A program made the position numbers and the translations under genes. From contig JAQUPX010000001.1 in NCBI GenBank assembly GCA_028716385.1, positions 186,001-250,000 of the forward strand: a DNA stretch of 64,000 bases, in the 5' to 3' direction. Numbering within the stretch: position 1 is the stretch's first letter; every line of letters starts with the position of its first letter. Of this stretch, positions 1 through 9,061 are shown piece by piece. Source of the DNA: a bacterium. Lineage in GTDB: Bacteria > Hydrothermota > UBA3073 > JACQXS01 > JAQTXJ01. The notes under the pieces were generated by a model. The model ran no database searches. It worked only from the letters and a program-made list of their open reading frames with translations, and was not told the origin of the DNA.

Positions 1-1
1 G

Positions 2-1792
2 TCAATTTACAATCCTTATAAAAACAATATAGAGTTTGCCGATGAGATTCAGGTTACTTTAAATTTCGTAAATCCGGACTGGGCGGCTACAAGAAAAAAT
101 TTACAAAGGTTAAGTAATCATAATGATAATTGTCTTGAGAATATTATCGTAAATTATTCGTACTTTCAGAAATCCCTTAAGGGACAAGAATTCCCGGTCG
201 GGTATCTTGTTATAGTTCCGGATGAATATTATTCAAAGATATTGCCGTTAAAAGAATGGAAGTCTCAAAAGGGATATTATACAACCGTAACGAAACTTTC
301 GGAAATAGGCAATACTACTCCCGAAGGAATAAGAGAATATATTAAATCTGCGTATGATACCTGGCAAATCCCCCCAACCTTTGTTTTACTGGCAGCGGAT
401 GTGGATAAAATCGGATATTTCACATATTATGCTTCCGAGACTATAAGAACGGATTTAAATTACAGTTTAATGGATACTACGGATTATTTCCCCGATTTAT
501 ATGTCTCTCGTTTTTCCGTTGCGGATACATTTCAGATGGATAGCCTTGTTCAGAAGACAATAAAATACGAAAAGGGTATCTGGTCTCAGGGAACGGAATG
601 GTGCCCAAAAGCATATTTCATTGCCTCTACGGATGGCGGTTACCACTGGATAGCCGAAAGCACGCACATATATTGTATGGAGAAATGCCGCGCCAATGGG
701 ATGACTTGTGATTCATTGTGGGGCTCTTCATCGTCAGGAACACCTATTACACAAGCCGTAGATGCCGGAGCATCATTTGTAATTTATTCAGGGCATGGCG
801 GAACAAGTATGTGGCAGGGCCCCTTTTTTTCAACTACCGAAGTTCGTAATTTATCCAATTTTGATAAAGTTCCGTTTGTGGGTAGTTTTGCTTGTTTTAC
901 GGGAGACTTCTCTGCAAGCGAATGTTTTACGGAGTCCTGGCTTCGTTCGGGATATCGTGGCGGAATCGTAACACTTGGCTCTTCTATAAGTTCAACCTGG
1001 GATGAAGACGACCTCCTGCAAAGATATTTGTTTGACGAGATGTTTGATGCGGGAACTACCTGGACAATGGGCGCAATTAATACTGCTAAACTTTTGTTAT
1101 ACCAACACTATGGAGATTCTTCTTTAAGTGTGCAGGAATATTTCAGACAGTATAACCTTATGGGTGATGGCAGTGTAGATATTTATTCGGATATCCCGCA
1201 TCCTCTTACGGTAAGCCATCCGGATTTATTTCCTGTCGGTGTATATGATTTGTATGTATCCGTTACGGACAATGGGGCGCCGGTTAACAATGCTCTCGTA
1301 TGTCTGAAAACGGATACTATTATTTATCCCGCATATACGGATAGTATAGGTTATGCAACAATCAATTTAAATGTCTCCAAACCCTGTTCGGGGATAATTA
1401 CGGTAACAGGGCACAATTTGAAAACTTATGAAGGCAATGTAAAAATTACAGGCGAACTGGAGAGTTTCCCTGACGTTCAAACTTCTAAGTTATTTGCTTG
1501 TCCGAATCCGGCTGCGACAAATGTAAACTTTATATTCAAGTTAGGCGAGGATATTAAAATTCAAAATGGTAAAATATTGTCCAATATAGATGCAACTCTT
1601 AACATTTACGATTTAGCCGGCAGACTAATAAAGAGTTTTTCAATTACCCAATTACTCAATTACCCAATTACCAGTTTCAAATGGGATTGCAAGGACACCT
1701 ACGGCAAAAAAGTGCATTCCGGAGTTTACTTTTATAACCTTAAAACAACTACAGGCAAACTCTTAAAAACAAACAAATTAATTCTACTGTAA
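2..1792 (+). CDS. Gingipain-like C25 cysteine protease, 5' end outside window
   Basis: The frame is open from the window edge, so this is the last 596 residues of a longer protein; the TTG near 242 is internal. The segment reading YLVIVPDEYY then PLKEWKSQKG matches the start of the peptidase C25 fold. The expected catalytic His lies in YSGHGG (codon at 794) and the catalytic Cys in SFACFTGDF (codon at 893). An Ig-like domain follows, and the end (PNPAATNVNF, then SGVYFYNLK and KLILL) is a type IX secretion type A sorting domain. The protein is therefore probably an exported surface or secreted protease. Oddity: an 8-bp unit, CAATTACC, is repeated four times at 1641-1672 and translated inside the sorting domain. 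PorU also carries a C25 domain but lacks this tail, so it is less likely. Confidence 0.9.
   Translation, partial: SIYNPYKNNIEFADEIQVTLNFVNPDWAATRKNLQRLSNHNDNCLENIIVNYSYFQKSLKGQEFPVGYLVIVPDEYYSKILPLKEWKSQKGYYTTVTKLSEIGNTTPEGIREYIKSAYDTWQIPPTFVLLAADVDKIGYFTYYASETIRTDLNYSLMDTTDYFPDLYVSRFSVADTFQMDSLVQKTIKYEKGIWSQGTEWCPKAYFIASTDGGYHWIAESTHIYCMEKCRANGMTCDSLWGSSSSGTPITQAVDAGASFVIYSGHGGTSMWQGPFFSTTEVRNLSNFDKVPFVGSFACFTGDFSASECFTESWLRSGYRGGIVTLGSSISSTWDEDDLLQRYLFDEMFDAGTTWTMGAINTAKLLLYQHYGDSSLSVQEYFRQYNLMGDGSVDIYSDIPHPLTVSHPDLFPVGVYDLYVSVTDNGAPVNNALVCLKTDTIIYPAYTDSIGYATINLNVSKPCSGIITVTGHNLKTYEGNVKITGELESFPDVQTSKLFACPNPAATNVNFIFKLGEDIKIQNGKILSNIDATLNIYDLAGRLIKSFSITQLLNYPITSFKWDCKDTYGKKVHSGVYFYNLKTTTGKLLKTNKLILL
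1641..1672 (+). repeat. Four tandem 8-bp units (CAATTACC) inside a CDS
   Basis: Four consecutive copies, with one T in place of the last C in copy 2. They are translated as part of SITQLLNYPIT between two beta strands of the sorting domain. The total of 32 bp is not a multiple of 3, so copy-number change would shift the frame of the export signal. Confidence 0.85.
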
Positions 1793-2148
1793 AAATATTT
1801 TGGACGCAGATGAACGCAGATAAGCACAGAAACAACGGGAACGAATGCCTAATCCCTATTTGTCATTCCCGCGAAAGCGGGAATCCATTTTTTCCGATTC
1901 ACGGTTATACGAATAACGAATATGGAACATCCCGTCCGCCTCAGGCGGATTAAGGTGTCTCCTGAAAAAAATTATGAAAGTTTTTGTAGGCACAATTTTA
2001 AATTATGCAATATTTGTTGTAGAGAGCAGGCACCTGTCCGCCAGTTTACCTACCGAAGGCAGGTCTTTTTGGAGGATACCTGTTTCAGATTGCGTAGGGG
2101 CGAACAGCGTTCGCCCGTTTTGTTGGGTATGTGCGTCCTAATTTTCTT
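1793..2148. repeat. Gene-free gap packed with unrelated short repeats
   Basis: No convincing gene. In order it holds: a GGACGCAGAT-AACGCAGAT unit (about 1802); a dRS3-like palindrome with ATTCCC/GGGAAT arms (1861-1888); the palindrome TCCGCCTCAGGCGGA (1935-1949); a CCTGTCCGCCAG segment followed by CCTACCGAAGGCAGG (about 2034-2063); and a perfect hairpin GGGCGAAC-agc-GTTCGCCC (2098-2116). Members of most of these families recur elsewhere in the window. Confidence 0.7.
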
Positions 2149-3015
2149 ATGTCAGAAATTATAAACATAGAAACCAAAAACAACAAAGCCTTGGTTTGTT
2201 CCGGAGAATTGGTTAGTTTTCAACAGGATGGCATAAATTATATTCACGGTGGCGGGAAACCGACCGACTTAAAACAAAAGGAAGATTATTCCGGATGGCA
2301 AAAATCTGAAATTATAATGTTCCCTATCGTTGGGGCTGTTGTCGGATATAAAGTTAAACTCGGAGATACATACGTTAATCACGATATCCACGGCATTTCC
2401 AATGCGCTTGAATTTGTTACGGAGAGCCGGGAAAGCAATTCCGTTCAATTAATTCAGCGATACGACGGGGCAACTCCGATTAAAAATCCAAACTATAAAC
2501 CCGGCAGTGTTTGTCCGGAATATCTCGAATGGCCATTTAAGTATGAGCTTAGAAAATCAATACAACTTACTGAAACCGGAATAAAAATCGGAATATCTTT
2601 AACCAATAAATCAGATATGGATATGCCGTATATGTTAGGATTTCACCCTGCTTTCAAAACATTAGGAAAAGTGGAAACCGCGACTTTTATTGAACCGGGA
2701 GGCTCCGGTTACAGTTTAGAAGAAGTAATTAAAGAGTCGGAAGGCAACGGAGCGCTTTTTCTTAAAGGGGTTGAACGGTTGGTTTATGAAAATAAGAGCA
2801 CAGGAAAAGGTTTTGAATTTGTATCCGAAAACTTTAACAATATAATGATGTGGTCTCCGGGCAAGGATTCAGGAATGTTTTGTGTGGAACCCATAACAAA
2901 TCTTCCGGAAATATCTCCTGCCGCACGGAAATACTTTTTAAACAAAACTCAACACAAAATAATTGAGCCGGGAGAAATAAAAGATTTTTTTGTCGGGATA
3001 AAACCGAACCGCTAG
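2149..3015 (+). CDS. Aldose 1-epimerase family protein
   Basis: 288 residues of the galactose mutarotase-like fold (COG2017). Members interconvert alpha and beta anomers of free or phosphorylated sugars. Landmarks are MFPIVGAVVGYKV, HDIHG near residue 80, the FHPAF motif and CVEPITNLP near the end, which fit the substrate pocket of LacX-like epimerases. ATG at 2149 (MSEIINIE) is preferred because homologues begin with such a strand; a GTG 18 bases upstream is also in frame. The ribosome-binding site is poor and a repeat hairpin ends about 30 bases upstream. Which sugar is used cannot be told. Confidence 0.85.
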   Translation: MSEIINIETKNNKALVCSGELVSFQQDGINYIHGGGKPTDLKQKEDYSGWQKSEIIMFPIVGAVVGYKVKLGDTYVNHDIHGISNALEFVTESRESNSVQLIQRYDGATPIKNPNYKPGSVCPEYLEWPFKYELRKSIQLTETGIKIGISLTNKSDMDMPYMLGFHPAFKTLGKVETATFIEPGGSGYSLEEVIKESEGNGALFLKGVERLVYENKSTGKGFEFVSENFNNIMMWSPGKDSGMFCVEPITNLPEISPAARKYFLNKTQHKIIEPGEIKDFFVGIKPNR

Positions 3016-3041
3016 ATAGATATTGTTGTCTGTCATTCTGA

Positions 3042-3056
3042 TCCGCCTCAGGCGGG
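3042..3056. repeat. Palindrome TCCGCCTCAGGCGGG
   Basis: Copy of the dispersed TCCGCCT-AGGCGGA family, in the convergent gap between the epimerase gene and dnaK. An inverted pair CACGAATT-gaATTCGTG follows near 3124-3140. Confidence 0.7.
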
Positions 3057-3163
3057 ACCGCTCTCACCTCTATCAATTCTTCTCGTTTTCCTGTACTCTT
3101 TTATTTTCATCCAAACGTTGTAGGCACGAATTGAATTCGTGCAAATCCGTCTCTACTTGATAT

Positions 3164-3206
3164 AAAAAAACAAGGGCAGGTTTGTTCTACCTGCCCTTGT
3201 TTTTTA
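3164..3206. terminator. Bidirectional rho-independent terminator after dnaK
   Basis: Hairpin CAAGGGCAGG ... CCTGCCCTTG flanked by an A-run on the left and a T-run on the right, so it can act on both strands. It lies just past the dnaK stop and in the convergent gap. Confidence 0.9.
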
Positions 3207-3227
3207 TGCTATTCGTTTCTTAAATTT

Positions 3228-5246
3228 CTATTTCTTTCCCTTTTTCTTGTCTTCGTCCACGACTTCATATTCCGCATCTACGGGGCCTTCACCTTGTGGT
3301 CCTGCGGACTGCTGAGCTTCCGGTCCTTGTGGTCCCTGAGTTTCCTGTTGAGGTTGCTCCGGTCCTGCTGCCCCTGCACCCTGTCCCGGTCCTTGTTGAG
3401 CTCCCGTTTTCTTGTAAATTTCCTCAGCGATTTTGTTGCTTGCATTCTGTAAAGTCTCCATCTTCTGGCTAATCAACTTAGCATCGTCTCCCTTGAGAGC
3501 ATCTTTCAATTCCGTAATCGCTTTCTCTACAGTTTCTTTTTCGGATGCATTTACTTTATCCCCGAGGTCTTTCAAAGTATTTTCCGTAGAGTATACAAGT
3601 CCGTCTGCTTTGTTCCGCACTTCTATTAATTCCTGTTTTTGTCTGTCGTCGGCTTCGTGCTCTTTTGCTTCCTTTTCCATTTTATCTATTTCATCTTTGC
3701 TGAGTCCCGATGAGCCGGTTATTCTTATTGATTGTTCTTTGCTTGTGGCTTTATCTTTTGCAGAGACGTTTAATATTCCGTTAGCATCTATATCAAAGCT
3801 TACTTCTATTTGCGGGACACCTCTTCTGGCAGACGGGATACCGACCAGGTCAAATCTTCCGAGACTTCTATTGTCTTGCGCCATAGGCCTTTCACCCTGT
3901 AGAACGTGTATGGTAACCGCATTTTGTCCGTCTTCCGCAGTAGTAAATATCTGGGATTTGTGAGTCGGTATGGTTGTATTTCTTGAAATCATTGCCGTTC
4001 TCACTCCACCAAGAGTCTCTATTCCGAGAGACAATGGGGTAACGTCCAGCAATAAAACTTCTTTGCCTTTCTCGTCTCCGCCTGCGAGTGAGGAAGCCTG
4101 GAGAGCAGCGCCGATGGCAACTACTTCGTCCGGGTTAACGCTTCTGTTAGGTTCTTTGCCAAAGAACTCTCTTACGAATTTTTGAATTCTAGGCATACGA
4201 GTCATCCCGCCTACAAGCACTACTTCATCAATATCGGATATGTTTTTTAGCTGGGAACCTGTTCGATTCATTGCATCTTCAAGCGCTTTTTCGCAAGGTT
4301 TGCGTGAGCGTTCAATCAAATCGCCTACTAGCGCTTCTAATTTTGCTCTTGTTAATTTCTGGTCAAGATGTTTTGGTCCCGATGCATCTGCCGTTACGAA
4401 TGGTAAATTAATGGTCGTTTCCATAGAAGTAGAAAGTTCGCATTTTGCTTTTTCTGCAGCATCTCTTAATCTCTGTAATGCGCTTTTATCTTTACCTAAA
4501 TCTATCCCATTAGTCTTTTTGAATTCGTCTATCAGCCATTCTACCAACCTCTGGTCAATATTGTCTCCGCCAAGGTGGGTGTCTCCGTTTGTGGACAAGA
4601 CTTCAATAACTGCCGGTTTAGCCGACATATCTATTTCCAGTATTGATATATCAAAAGTTCCGCCGCCGAAATCATAAACCGCGACCTTTTCTTTTTTCTT
4701 TGTACCTACTCCATAAGCAAGTGAAGCTGCGGTAGGTTCGTTTATTATCCTGAGAACTTCAAGCCCCGCAATCTTACCTGCATCTTTTGTTGCCTGACGC
4801 TGTGCATCATTAAAATAAGCAGGAACGGTAATAACCGCCTTGCTTACTTTTTCTCCCAGATATGCTTCTGCAGATTTCTTTAAATACTGTAAAATCATAG
4901 CTGAGATTTCGGGTGGGGAATATTCTTTCCCTCCCATTACAACTCGTGCGTCCTGATGCGGTCCTTCAGTTACTTTATAGGGGACGAGTCTCATTTCGTC
5001 GGAGACCTCATCTTTTCTTCTGCCCATAAATCTCTTAATAGAATACACCGTATTTTCAGGATTTGTTACGGATTGTCTTTTGGCAAGAACGCCTACCAAT
5101 TGTTCGCCGGAAGGCGTCATTGTTGCTACTGACGGGGTAGTTCTTCCGCCATCAGGGTTGGGAATTACCGTCCATTCCTTGCCGTCGGCAACCGCAACAC
5201 AGGAGTTGGTCGTTCCTAAATCTATACCTATTGTTTTTTCTGACAT
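3228..5246 (-). CDS. dnaK: Chaperone DnaK (Hsp70)
   Basis: 672 residues, usual length. ATP-dependent cytoplasmic chaperone working with GrpE and a DnaJ not present here. The ATPase domain opens with [14 protein letters not shown] and contains [14 protein letters not shown]. The linker [14 protein letters not shown] leads to the substrate-binding domain. The tail is a Gly/Gln/Pro-rich stretch ending [16 protein letters not shown], the common bacterial EEVD-like end. The start at 5246 (MSEKT) is chosen over an upstream in-frame ATG because it follows a GAGAGGTGAC ribosome site and leaves a 1-base gap after grpE. Confidence 0.98.
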   Translation of the reverse strand: MSEKTIGIDLGTTNSCVAVADGKEWTVIPNPDGGRTTPSVATMTPSGEQLVGVLAKRQSVTNPENTVYSIKRFMGRRKDEVSDEMRLVPYKVTEGPHQDARVVMGGKEYSPPEISAMILQYLKKSAEAYLGEKVSKAVITVPAYFNDAQRQATKDAGKIAGLEVLRIINEPTAASLAYGVGTKKKEKVAVYDFGGGTFDISILEIDMSAKPAVIEVLSTNGDTHLGGDNIDQRLVEWLIDEFKKTNGIDLGKDKSALQRLRDAAEKAKCELSTSMETTINLPFVTADASGPKHLDQKLTRAKLEALVGDLIERSRKPCEKALEDAMNRTGSQLKNISDIDEVVLVGGMTRMPRIQKFVREFFGKEPNRSVNPDEVVAIGAALQASSLAGGDEKGKEVLLLDVTPLSLGIETLGGVRTAMISRNTTIPTHKSQIFTTAEDGQNAVTIHVLQGERPMAQDNRSLGRFDLVGIPSARRGVPQIEVSFDIDANGILNVSAKDKATSKEQSIRITGSSGLSKDEIDKMEKEAKEHEADDRQKQELIEVRNKADGLVYSTENTLKDLGDKVNASEKETVEKAITELKDALKGDDAKLISQKMETLQNASNKIAEEIYKKTGAQQGPGQGAGAAGPEQPQQETQGPQGPEAQQSAGPQGEGPVDAEYEVVDEDKKKGKK

Positions 5247-5247
5247 T

Positions 5248-5880
5248 TTAGTCACCTCTCTTATCGTCTTGCCTGACATCTGTCAGGTCTTCCTGCAAAA
5301 GCAGGGATTTGTTTTTTTTAATTTCTTTTTCTGCTTTTTGAGCAGAATCACATATTTTTGACACAATAACCTTTGCCGGTCTTATGACTTTATCGTTCAG
5401 CGTATATCCTCTACAAAGTTCCTTAACTATTATGCCTTCTTCCATATCTTTTGTTTCTTCCACTCCCACAACTTCGTGCAACCTTGGGTCGAACTTCGTT
5501 CCTTTCCCACTAAACGGTTTTACGCCCTTAGAATCAAGAAACGCCAAAAAGTTATTATAAATAAGCTCCACTCCTTTATAAAAATCATCAATTTTTGGAA
5601 TTTCCGCGAGCTTAACCTTTTTTTCAGTAGAGTCAGGTTTTGTTTCCCTGTCTTGCGAATTTAGAGCGTTGACCAATTTTAGTGCACTAAGAGCATGTTC
5701 AAAATCGTCTACGACTCTGATAAAGTCTACAAGCATATTTTCCCTTGTATATTGTAGCATTTCGGCTCGTTCTTTGACTGCCTGTTTTTTGTAGTTCTCG
5801 AGTTCGGCAAGGGAACGCAGGTATTTATCCTTGTATTCCTCTGCTTCTTCTTTAAGCGTTTTGCATTTTTTGTTCATCAT
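5248..5880 (-). CDS. grpE: Nucleotide exchange factor GrpE
   Basis: 210 residues. It releases ADP from DnaK. An N-terminal coiled coil ([22 protein letters not shown]) is followed by the GrpE signature VDDFEHAL, then [14 protein letters not shown] and a beta-rich end with [25 protein letters not shown] ribosome site precedes the start. The gene order grpE-dnaK with a 1-base gap implies translational coupling. No HrcA gene or CIRCE operator was seen upstream. Confidence 0.96.
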   Translation of the reverse strand: MMNKKCKTLKEEAEEYKDKYLRSLAELENYKKQAVKERAEMLQYTRENMLVDFIRVVDDFEHALSALKLVNALNSQDRETKPDSTEKKVKLAEIPKIDDFYKGVELIYNNFLAFLDSKGVKPFSGKGTKFDPRLHEVVGVEETKDMEEGIIVKELCRGYTLNDKVIRPAKVIVSKICDSAQKAEKEIKKNKSLLLQEDLTDVRQDDKRGD

Positions 5881-6125
5881 TATTTTTGTCCTTTCAAAAT
5901 GTTAGATGCGTGTCTTAATAAAAAGATTCAATTATTAGAAACTTTTTCTCTATAGAGCGTTTATTTTTATAGTTGACAGTATAAGAAAATTATTACAAAA
6001 TATTAAAGAAATAGGGAAATGGGTTTTTAATTCAAAGCTGGTGGTTCTAAAAAATTTAGCGTTAGTAATAGATTATAATTTTATCTTGTTATATAAGAAA
6101 TGATTAAAAGATGAGGGGGGCGAAT

Positions 6126-6578
6126 ATGAAAAAGAATTGTTTTTTTGTAGCATTTATTCTTAGCATTATTTTTTTTAGTTTTTTATCTTCTTGTTCTAAA
6201 ACAGAGCCGGCGAAAAGATGGGAACATTTGTTTATTGATACAACTTTAGTTGTTTGCGAAAATGATTCTATTGTATGGAAGTGCAGTAGGAAACCAGCAG
6301 ATATTTTTCTTTGGAGTGATTCAGATAGTCTATATTTTGAAGTAATCCGTGAATATGGGCCTACTGTTGGACGTTTAGCTTTTAGTACATATAAAGAGGG
6401 TAGCTATGAAGAAAATAGAAAAGATACAACTTTTAATACCCATTGGTATTGGAAAGGTGACAAACTATGCGATACCATTGCAATACAAATTGTAAATACT
6501 TCTTTGAATGATACTTTAAAAGTAAAAACTAAAGTAACAAAAATTTATTGGACAGGGGGATATAGTTACATGCCATAA
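6126..6578 (+). CDS. Putative lipoprotein, unknown function
   Basis: 150 residues. The N-terminus (KKNCFFVAFILSIIFFSFLSSC) is a lipoprotein signal peptide with the lipidated Cys in LSSCS. The rest is hydrophilic and strand-rich with no family I recognise. The start at 6126 is chosen because a strong GAGGGGGG ribosome site lies 5-8 bases upstream; another ATG at 6111 precedes it. Monocistronic. Confidence 0.7.
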   Translation: MKKNCFFVAFILSIIFFSFLSSCSKTEPAKRWEHLFIDTTLVVCENDSIVWKCSRKPADIFLWSDSDSLYFEVIREYGPTVGRLAFSTYKEGSYEENRKDTTFNTHWYWKGDKLCDTIAIQIVNTSLNDTLKVKTKVTKIYWTGGYSYMP

Positions 6579-6611
6579 TTTTACCCTTAGGTATGTAGGC
6601 TTGATATTATT

Positions 6612-6702
6612 TTCACCTTCAATACGTTTGTTAGATGGGAATATACGAACCCAAACGGTGAGCAAGTAATCCCTGCCCTTGAAAAAGTTACGGGGTTTTA
6701 AA
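6612..6702 (+). pseudogene. Possible C-terminal gene remnant
   Basis: One frame reads FTFNTFVRWEYTNPNGEQV and on to KVTGF before a TAA, protein-like composition without a start codon or ribosome site. It may be the leftover 3' end of a deleted gene. Weak. Confidence 0.25.
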
Positions 6703-6727
6703 TAACAATCAAGGTAATCCGACCGAA

Positions 6728-7786
6728 TTAGTTCGCTTCTTTGTTTATGTATACCGTATGAGTTGGGTAAGCGAACTCGATTCTGCGTTTTTCGAATTCT
6801 TCTTTTAACGCAAGGTTAATTGTCTGTTGAAAATCCATATACTTATTGTAGTCATTACTGTTAACGTAATAAACTACTTCAAACCCGAGGCTGAAATCTC
6901 CGTAAGTTGAAAAATGTGCGCGGTCAAAAGTGGCACCGTCAATGCTCTTTATGATATTTGCTATTATGATAGGAATCTCTTTTAATTGTTGAGTAGTCGT
7001 TTGGTAGGCAAATCCAATCTTAAACGATATTCTTCGTTGCTCCATCTTTTTATAGTTCCGGACTCTTGATTTTGTTAAGTCGCTGTTTGCAAAAACCAAT
7101 TGTTCCCCGTTAAGGCTTTTTATTCTTGTAGTTTTTATGCCTATGTTTTCAATAGTTCCCTGGTAAGTATCAACCGCAATAAAATCTCCGATTTCAAACG
7201 GTTTATCAAGTATAATGGCAAAATAGCTGAACAAATCGCCTAAAACGGCTTGTGCCGCAAGAGCCACTGCTACGCCGCCAATACCCAATCCTGCGACTAC
7301 CGTTGAGACTTTAAAACCAAGATTATCGAGCAGAAAAACTATTCCCAGCCCCCAGATGATTACGTTTATTACCGTAATTATTCCTTTGAGGCTTCGTTCT
7401 TTGGCGGTATCTTTTTCGCCTTTCAGCCAGTGAGTCTTTAGAGAATAAGTTACTATTTCTGCCAAAAATAAAATCCCGCAAATAGTTAAAAATACGGTCC
7501 CTACGACTTTAATGTCTTTTAATACTTTAGCGCCTAGAGTCAGATGTCTTATCCCGATATAAAAAGCGCCAAAATAAAACAAAGGTATTAAAGTTTTTTC
7601 GGAAATATGGATTAAAAAATCATCTACCGTTGTGGCGGTTTGTTTTGCTAATGTTTTTAGGCGTTTAAAAATAACTGTCTTTGTTATACTTATAACGAGA
7701 ATAAGAAAAATAATAATACCGGCGCAGGCAACATAATTGGATATTTTATTCCCCCAAAACATTTCTTGCATAAAATCTTGAAACAT
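6728..7786 (-). CDS. MscS-family mechanosensitive channel
   Basis: 352 residues, inner membrane. Several N-terminal membrane helices lead to the pore helix VAGLGIGGVAVALAAQAVLGDLFSYF, the Gly/Ala-rich TM3 typical of small-conductance mechanosensitive channels. The beta domain follows (KPFEIGDFIAVDTYQGTIENIGIKTTRI) and an alpha/beta cytoplasmic domain closes the protein. It probably opens under hypo-osmotic tension. No operon partner. Confidence 0.9.
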   Translation of the reverse strand: MFQDFMQEMFWGNKISNYVACAGIIIFLILVISITKTVIFKRLKTLAKQTATTVDDFLIHISEKTLIPLFYFGAFYIGIRHLTLGAKVLKDIKVVGTVFLTICGILFLAEIVTYSLKTHWLKGEKDTAKERSLKGIITVINVIIWGLGIVFLLDNLGFKVSTVVAGLGIGGVAVALAAQAVLGDLFSYFAIILDKPFEIGDFIAVDTYQGTIENIGIKTTRIKSLNGEQLVFANSDLTKSRVRNYKKMEQRRISFKIGFAYQTTTQQLKEIPIIIANIIKSIDGATFDRAHFSTYGDFSLGFEVVYYVNSNDYNKYMDFQQTINLALKEEFEKRRIEFAYPTHTVYINKEAN

Positions 7787-7839
7787 ATCCTCTCCTATTT
7801 TTTTAGAGGCGTTACCTCTTTTATTTTAAATAACCTAGT

Positions 7840-8283
7840 TTAGGACGCAGATTTTCGCAGATTATCAAGATCCTTAAAATCTTTCTTTCTGCTATTATCG
7901 AATGCTCTCCTTTTGATTTCCGGTTCAGGGCCAAAATTAAATAAAAGTCCTACTTCAATATTTGTTGCTTTTAAATAGTTCAATAATTGTGCCTCGTTCT
8001 CTTCCGCTAACTTTTTTATTGCTTTAATCTCCACCACAATTTTATCATCTACTAATATATCAGCGGTATATTCTCCTATAATTTCTTCATCATAATAAAC
8101 CTTTATAGGAGTTTGTACTTTTGCAGGAATTCCTTCTCTTTTGAGCTCTATTGCCATAGCATTTTCGTATACTTTCTCCAAAAACCCGTACCCCAATCTG
8201 TTATAAACCCGATAAAAAACTTCAATGATCTTCGCAGTTAATTCTTTATGTTTAAATTTGATATCCTGTTTATCTGCGTTCAT
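7840..8283 (-). CDS. GxxExxY protein (PDDEXK_3 nuclease-like fold)
   Basis: 147 residues. The family name motif is visible as GYGFLEKVYENA. A PD-(D/E)xK-type active site is suggested by TADILVDDKIVVEIKAI (Asp, then ExK). LLFNFG near the end is also typical. Activity and role of this family are not established. The reading frame runs exactly between two inverted repeats: the start MNADK is encoded by CGCAGATGAACGCAGAT-type sequence (8271-8291) and the last residues and stop by the opposite copy (7843-7863). This looks like a compact mobile unit. Confidence 0.85.
   Translation of the reverse strand: MNADKQDIKFKHKELTAKIIEVFYRVYNRLGYGFLEKVYENAMAIELKREGIPAKVQTPIKVYYDEEIIGEYTADILVDDKIVVEIKAIKKLAEENEAQLLNYLKATNIEVGLLFNFGPEPEIKRRAFDNSRKKDFKDLDNLRKSAS
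7843..7863. repeat. Inverted repeat, 3' side of GxxExxY gene
   Basis: GGACGCAGATTTTCGCAGAT, nearly the reverse complement of 8271-8291. It encodes the last residues of the nuclease-like ORF. Confidence 0.85.
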
Positions 8284-8291
8284 CTGCGTCC
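8271..8291. repeat. Inverted repeat, 5' side of GxxExxY gene
   Basis: On the minus strand it reads GGACGCAGATGAACGCAGAT, the mate of 7843-7863, and supplies the ATG of the GxxExxY gene. Related solo units occur near 1802, 36925, 53573 and 57483. Confidence 0.85.
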
Positions 8292-8314
8292 AGAATTTCT
8301 TTTCTCGTATTACT

Positions 8315-9031
8315 TTAACCCCAAACTATTATGCCTATCCTGTTCCACCTTATTTTTTTCCAGATTTTATAAAGGGGTGGGTTCTTGTCCCACGAAAAAT
8401 ACAATATCAATGATTTCCCGAGCAGATATCTTTTATTAAGCGGTCCCCAGAACCTTGAATCAAACGAAGCATCCCTGTTGTCTCCCATAACGAATATGCA
8501 GTCTTCTGGAACTTTTACGGGACCAAAGTTGTCTCTTACGTTCCCGCCGCCATTCATAAAACCGCTTTTTTCCCATATTTTCTGATACTGGTAGGGTTCT
8601 AATTGTAGTTTCTCATAAACGGTCGGGTCGTCAAATTTAGTGTAATGCTCCTCTAAAAGTTCATTATTTACGTATACTTTTTTATCCTTTATTTCTACGA
8701 TATCCCCTGCGGTTGCTATGCAGCGTTTTACGAAATCTTTTCGCTCATAAGGATATCTGAATATTACTATTTCTTTGTACTTCGGGTCGTGGAACTTAAA
8801 GATTCTCGTATCCGTGAAAGGTATTCTTATCCCGTATAAAAACTTACAGGCAAATAAATGGTCTCCTATAAGCAAAGAATCTTCCATCGAACCGCTTGGA
8901 ATACGGTATGCCGAAACTATAAAAGCCCTGATTAACACGACGGCAATTATAACATAAGCCCAATCTTTAATCCACTGGTTGGGAGCGTTTTTATTATTTT
9001 TCTGCCGGTTATCGGTATTTGTTTTTTTCAT
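8315..9031 (-). CDS. lepB: Signal peptidase I (copy B)
   Basis: 238 residues. A single N-terminal membrane helix (AYVIIAVVLIRAFIVSAYRIP) is followed by box B with the nucleophile Ser (PSGSMEDSLLIGDH), box D with the general-base Lys (YERKDFVKRCIATAGD) and box E (GDNRDASFDSRFWGP). It cleaves signal peptides of exported proteins at the outer face of the inner membrane. It lies 30 bases downstream of a paralogue with the same domain plan and probably shares its transcript. Confidence 0.95.
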   Translation of the reverse strand: MKKTNTDNRQKNNKNAPNQWIKDWAYVIIAVVLIRAFIVSAYRIPSGSMEDSLLIGDHLFACKFLYGIRIPFTDTRIFKFHDPKYKEIVIFRYPYERKDFVKRCIATAGDIVEIKDKKVYVNNELLEEHYTKFDDPTVYEKLQLEPYQYQKIWEKSGFMNGGGNVRDNFGPVKVPEDCIFVMGDNRDASFDSRFWGPLNKRYLLGKSLILYFSWDKNPPLYKIWKKIRWNRIGIIVWG

Positions 9032-9061
9032 AATTTTTTTACGGTATCCTCCCGGTATGCG

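Noticed and set aside
1922-2164. 80-residue frame upstream of the epimerase gene
   Set aside because: It is a run through palindromic repeats and has repeat-derived, unnatural composition.
3433-5361. Open frames opposite dnaK and grpE
   Set aside because: They mirror the codon pattern of the real genes on the other strand and have no start signals.
5881-6000. CIRCE heat-shock operator upstream of grpE
   Set aside because: No TTAGCACTC/GAGTGCTAA inverted repeat was found.
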